Of a stretch of 64,000 nt of DNA, positions 61,969-64,000 are shown piece by piece (within the stretch, counting starts at the first letter, position 1; each line of letters opens with the position of its first letter). The notes beneath the pieces are model-generated. The model did not search any database, had not been told where the DNA came from, and saw only the letters and a list, made by a program, of their open reading frames with translations. This DNA comes from Ruegeria_B marisflavi (GTDB lineage Bacteria > Pseudomonadota > Alphaproteobacteria > Rhodobacterales > Rhodobacteraceae): assembly GCF_025673445.1 (NCBI RefSeq), contig NZ_JAOVQN010000022.1, forward strand, positions 7,417-71,416, given 5' to 3'. The translations under genes were made by a program, and so were the position numbers.

Positions 61969-62680
61969 ACCTCTCTTCATGGTTGACGCCTATCGCCGCC
62001 AAGCGGCGGCCCGGGTGTCCGGTCTTTCGGCCGAAGGTGGCGTGATCCTCGATCAGTCATTGTTCTATCCAACTGGTGGTGGCCAACCTGGCGATAGCGG
62101 ACGGTTGATCTGGGATGGGGGAGACATGATCGTAACAACCACGGTCAAGGTGGGCGAGGGGGCTATTTCGGTGGTACCCGGTGAGGGCGCAGAGTTGCCG
62201 GATGTAGGCACCGAGGTTATGCAGCATCTCGACTGGGAACGGCGGCATGCTCACATGCGGGTCCACACTGCGCTGCATTTGTTATCGGTGGTTGTTCCGC
62301 TCGAGGTATCGGGCGGTGCCATTGCAGCGGACAAGGGGCGGCTCGATTTCAACATGCCAGAGGCGCCCGAAGACAAGGAGGCCCTGGAACAGGCGCTACA
62401 GGCGCTGATCGACCGCGATCTGCCGGTGACCGAAGACTGGATCACGGATGCCGAACTTGACGCCAATCCGGCCCTGGTCAAGACTATGTCGGTTTCGCCG
62501 CCGCGTGGCGGCGGGTGGGTTCGGTTGGTGCGGATCGGGCAGGGGGACGCGCAGGTCGATCTGCAACCCTGTGGCGGCACCCATGTCGCCCGTACTGGCG
62601 AGATCGGGCGCGTCCGGCTGGGCAAGATCGAAAAGAAGGGCCGTCAGAACCGCCGCGTCTATCTGCATCTAGACGGGTAG
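61958..62680 (+). CDS. Alanyl-tRNA editing protein AlaX
   Basis: A 240-residue AlaX-M type protein that hydrolyses Ser-tRNA(Ala) and Gly-tRNA(Ala). The zinc ligands are His103 and His107 in VHTALHLL, Cys205 and His209 in CGGTHVA. The N-terminal glycine-rich PTGGGQPGDSG is the second-domain signature. The start lies within the end of the mscS gene. tRNA-Ser follows 58 bp downstream. Confidence 0.93.
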   Translation: MRTEPLFMVDAYRRQAAARVSGLSAEGGVILDQSLFYPTGGGQPGDSGRLIWDGGDMIVTTTVKVGEGAISVVPGEGAELPDVGTEVMQHLDWERRHAHMRVHTALHLLSVVVPLEVSGGAIAADKGRLDFNMPEAPEDKEALEQALQALIDRDLPVTEDWITDAELDANPALVKTMSVSPPRGGGWVRLVRIGQGDAQVDLQPCGGTHVARTGEIGRVRLGKIEKKGRQNRRVYLHLDG

Positions 62681-62738
62681 AGATAAAGGGAAAAACCCCC
62701 TTGCAAATCTTGGCGTGATAGTCGAAACACCCCGTCAC

Positions 62739-62828
62739 GGACAGTTGGCCGAGTGGTCGAAGGCGCACGCCTGGAAAGTGTGTAGGCGGGGAACCGTCTC
62801 GAGGGTTCGAATCCCTCACTGTCCGCCA
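62739..62828 (+). tRNA. tRNA-Ser (GGA)
   Basis: A 90-base class II tRNA. The acceptor stem GGACAGT pairs with ACTGTCC, the anticodon loop CTGGAAA gives GGA, a long variable arm follows (GTAGGCGGGGAACCGTCTC region), and the T-loop is GGTTCGAATCC. The terminal CCA is encoded. An inverted repeat lies directly downstream. Confidence 0.96.
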
Positions 62829-62829
62829 T

Positions 62830-62845
62830 ATATTATTGATAATAT
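62830..62845. repeat. AT-rich palindrome next to the tRNA 3' end
   Basis: ATATTAT-TG-ATAATAT starts two bases after the CCA. It could be a weak terminator stem or a recombinase arm site. No T-run follows. Confidence 0.5.
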
Positions 62846-63071
62846 TAGATAATTCCAGGGTGGATTTAATTTACCCGCCAAAAAGCCCGCCAACTGTTTT
62901 GCGCTTGGATGCTATCAAGTGCGACAACTAGTTGCAGTAGCGGAGTAGCTTGTATTTTGCACTAAGGTCGCTTCCTCGCGCCACGGCCTCGCGTTCAGCA
63001 CCTGCATACCTTCCCTTTGAGAATTTCGGGCAGTCCCTCGCGTGACCTTCAAAAACCTGAGTTTCCCCTAG

Positions 63072-63920
63072 GTTCCAGACTCATTGAATTTCAAAGCCAG
63101 AAGATGACCGCTGCGGCGAGAGCGATGGCGGACAAGAACACCTTTGGGCACCTGTCGTAACGGGTGGCAACGCGCCGCCAATCCTTGAGACGACCAAACA
63201 TGATCTCGATACGGTTGCGTCGTTTGTACTTACGCTTGTCGTAGCGAACCGGCTTGTCACGCGACTTCCTGCCGGGGATGCAGGGTCGTATCCCCTTGTC
63301 TTTCAACGCGTCGCGAAACCAATCGGCATCGTATCCTCGGTCGGCAATCAGCCAGTCTGCTGCGGGAAGGCTGCTCAGGAGCGCCCTTGCGCCCGTGTAG
63401 TCGCTGACCTGACCGGCGGTCATGAAGAACCGAATGGGGCGGCCGATGGCGTCTGTGACGGCGTGCAACTTAGTGCTCATGCCACCCTTCGTGCGCCCGA
63501 TCAGGCGTCCGCCTCCCCCTTTTTCACCGCAAGGCTCGATGCCGTGCGGTGGGCTTTCAAATAGGTTGCGTCGATCATGATCGCGGTGTGATCGGATTGC
63601 TCGGCGGCCAAACCTTCCATGATCCGGGCGAACACTCCCTTGTCGCTCCACCGCTTCCAGCGGTTGTAGAGCGTCTTCGGCGGACCATATTCCTTCGGGG
63701 CATCCGACCAACGCAAGCCATTGCGATTGATGAAGATAATCCCGCTCAGGACACGCTTGTCATCGACACGAGGCTTGCCGTGGCTCTTCGGAAAGTAGGG
63801 CTGAAGTCGCGCCACCTGCTCGTCTGTCAGCCAAAATAAGTTGCTCATCACGCCTCCTGAAGTTCAGGAGCTTGAATCAGCCCGGCGCGGCGACCGCAAC
63901 CAAATTAATGGGTCCAGAGC
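63072..63920 (-). mobile_element. IS5-family insertion sequence (IS427-like group)
   Basis: An 849-bp element bounded by imperfect terminal inverted repeats: GTTCCAGACTCATT at the left and, read inward, GCTCTGGACCCATT at the right. CTAG flanks it on both sides (63068-63071 and 63921-63924), a probable target duplication. It carries one transposase in two overlapping frames. Insertion lies about 240 bp downstream of tRNA-Ser. Confidence 0.85.
63091..63848 (-). CDS. IS5-family transposase made by -1 frameshifting
   Basis: The first frame (63848-63501) starts MSNLFWLTDEQVARLQPYFPK and carries the DUF4096-type N-terminal domain and the first catalytic Asp (IMIDATYLKAHRT). It stops soon after SSLAVKKG. 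The second frame continues GGGRLIGRTKGGMSTKLHAV with the DDE remainder (LIADRGYDADWF and NRIEIMFGRLKDWRR). The frames join at AAAAAGGGGG (about 63515-63525), where a -1 slip gives a continuous product of about 250 residues. GGAGG precedes the ATG. It looks intact. Confidence 0.85.
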
Positions 63921-64000
63921 CTAGTTTCGCTCTTGCAGCATTCCAATGCCGTGCTGATCGCGCTGCTCGCGCTGGCGGACCGGCTGGTCGTGGAGGATGT
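63921..64000 (+). other. Open frame cut by the IS and the window end
   Basis: After the IS a frame reads SLLQHSNAVLIALLALADRLVVED to the window end, a Leu/Ala-rich helical stretch with coding-like composition. With one CTAG copy removed, the frame can be extended about 90 bases leftward across the insertion site without a stop. I cannot identify it. Confidence 0.3.

Overview
The window is a compact, high-GC chromosomal segment of an alphaproteobacterium of the Rhodobacterales, most likely a marine roseobacter close to Ruegeria. The evidence is a dmdA-acuI locus for DMSP use, a permuted two-piece tmRNA encoding the tag ANDNRAPVALAA, a trgA-trgB-cysK tellurite operon, an alpha-type SspB, an RNase E whose S1 domain is split by an acidic insert, a DUF1476 F1-ATPase inhibitor and Roseobacter-type fused indolepyruvate oxidoreductase. 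The species assignment is inference.

Layout. 1-4.2 kb: end of a DUF808 membrane protein, transketolase (-), then a coiled-coil protein and ZapA (+). 4.2-11 kb (-): monothiol glutaredoxin, BolA, PurL, a large MscS channel and a LysR regulator. 11-23.1 kb (+): indolepyruvate oxidoreductase, acyltransferase, glutamate racemase, the cytochrome c maturation genes ccmE, ccmF and ccmH with an endolysin-holin pair between ccmE and ccmF, enoyl-CoA hydratase, and a membrane-anchored trypsin-like protease. 23.1-30.8 kb: betaine-homocysteine methyltransferase and DUF1476 (-), then purC-purS-adh-purQ and dctB-dctD (+). 30.8-39.8 kb: alpha/beta hydrolase (-), rne (+), tusA (-), ccdA, a hydrolase-P450 pair and class I aldolase (+). 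39.8-43.2 kb (-): tetR-YCII-tag and fumC-DUF4169-RHH. 43.3-48.4 kb: a secreted protein (+), then sspB, chrA, chrB, a SnoaL-like protein, the tmRNA gene and a GntR regulator (-). 48.5-52.3 kb (+): DUF2182, DUF1326, dmdA, acuI. 52.3-62.7 kb: VOC protein (-), then class V aminotransferase, photolyase, cfa, trgA-trgB-cysK, a second MscS channel and AlaX (+). 62.7-64 kb: tRNA-Ser(GGA), then an IS5-family element bounded by CTAG repeats that may interrupt an unidentified reading frame.

Functional links. Several neighbours work together: GrxD with BolA (Fe-S handling), PurC/PurS/PurQ with the distant PurL, CcmE/F/H with CcdA, tmRNA with SspB (tagging and delivery to ClpXP), ChrB with ChrA, TrgA/TrgB with CysK, and DmdA with AcuI. 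The most interesting points are the lysis-type cassette inside the ccm genes, which resembles the lysis genes that release gene transfer agents in related bacteria; the uncharacterised DUF2182/DUF1326 pair between the GntR regulator and dmdA; a DctD without the sigma-54 contact loop; and a candidate small RNA with two anti-Shine-Dalgarno motifs next to mscS.
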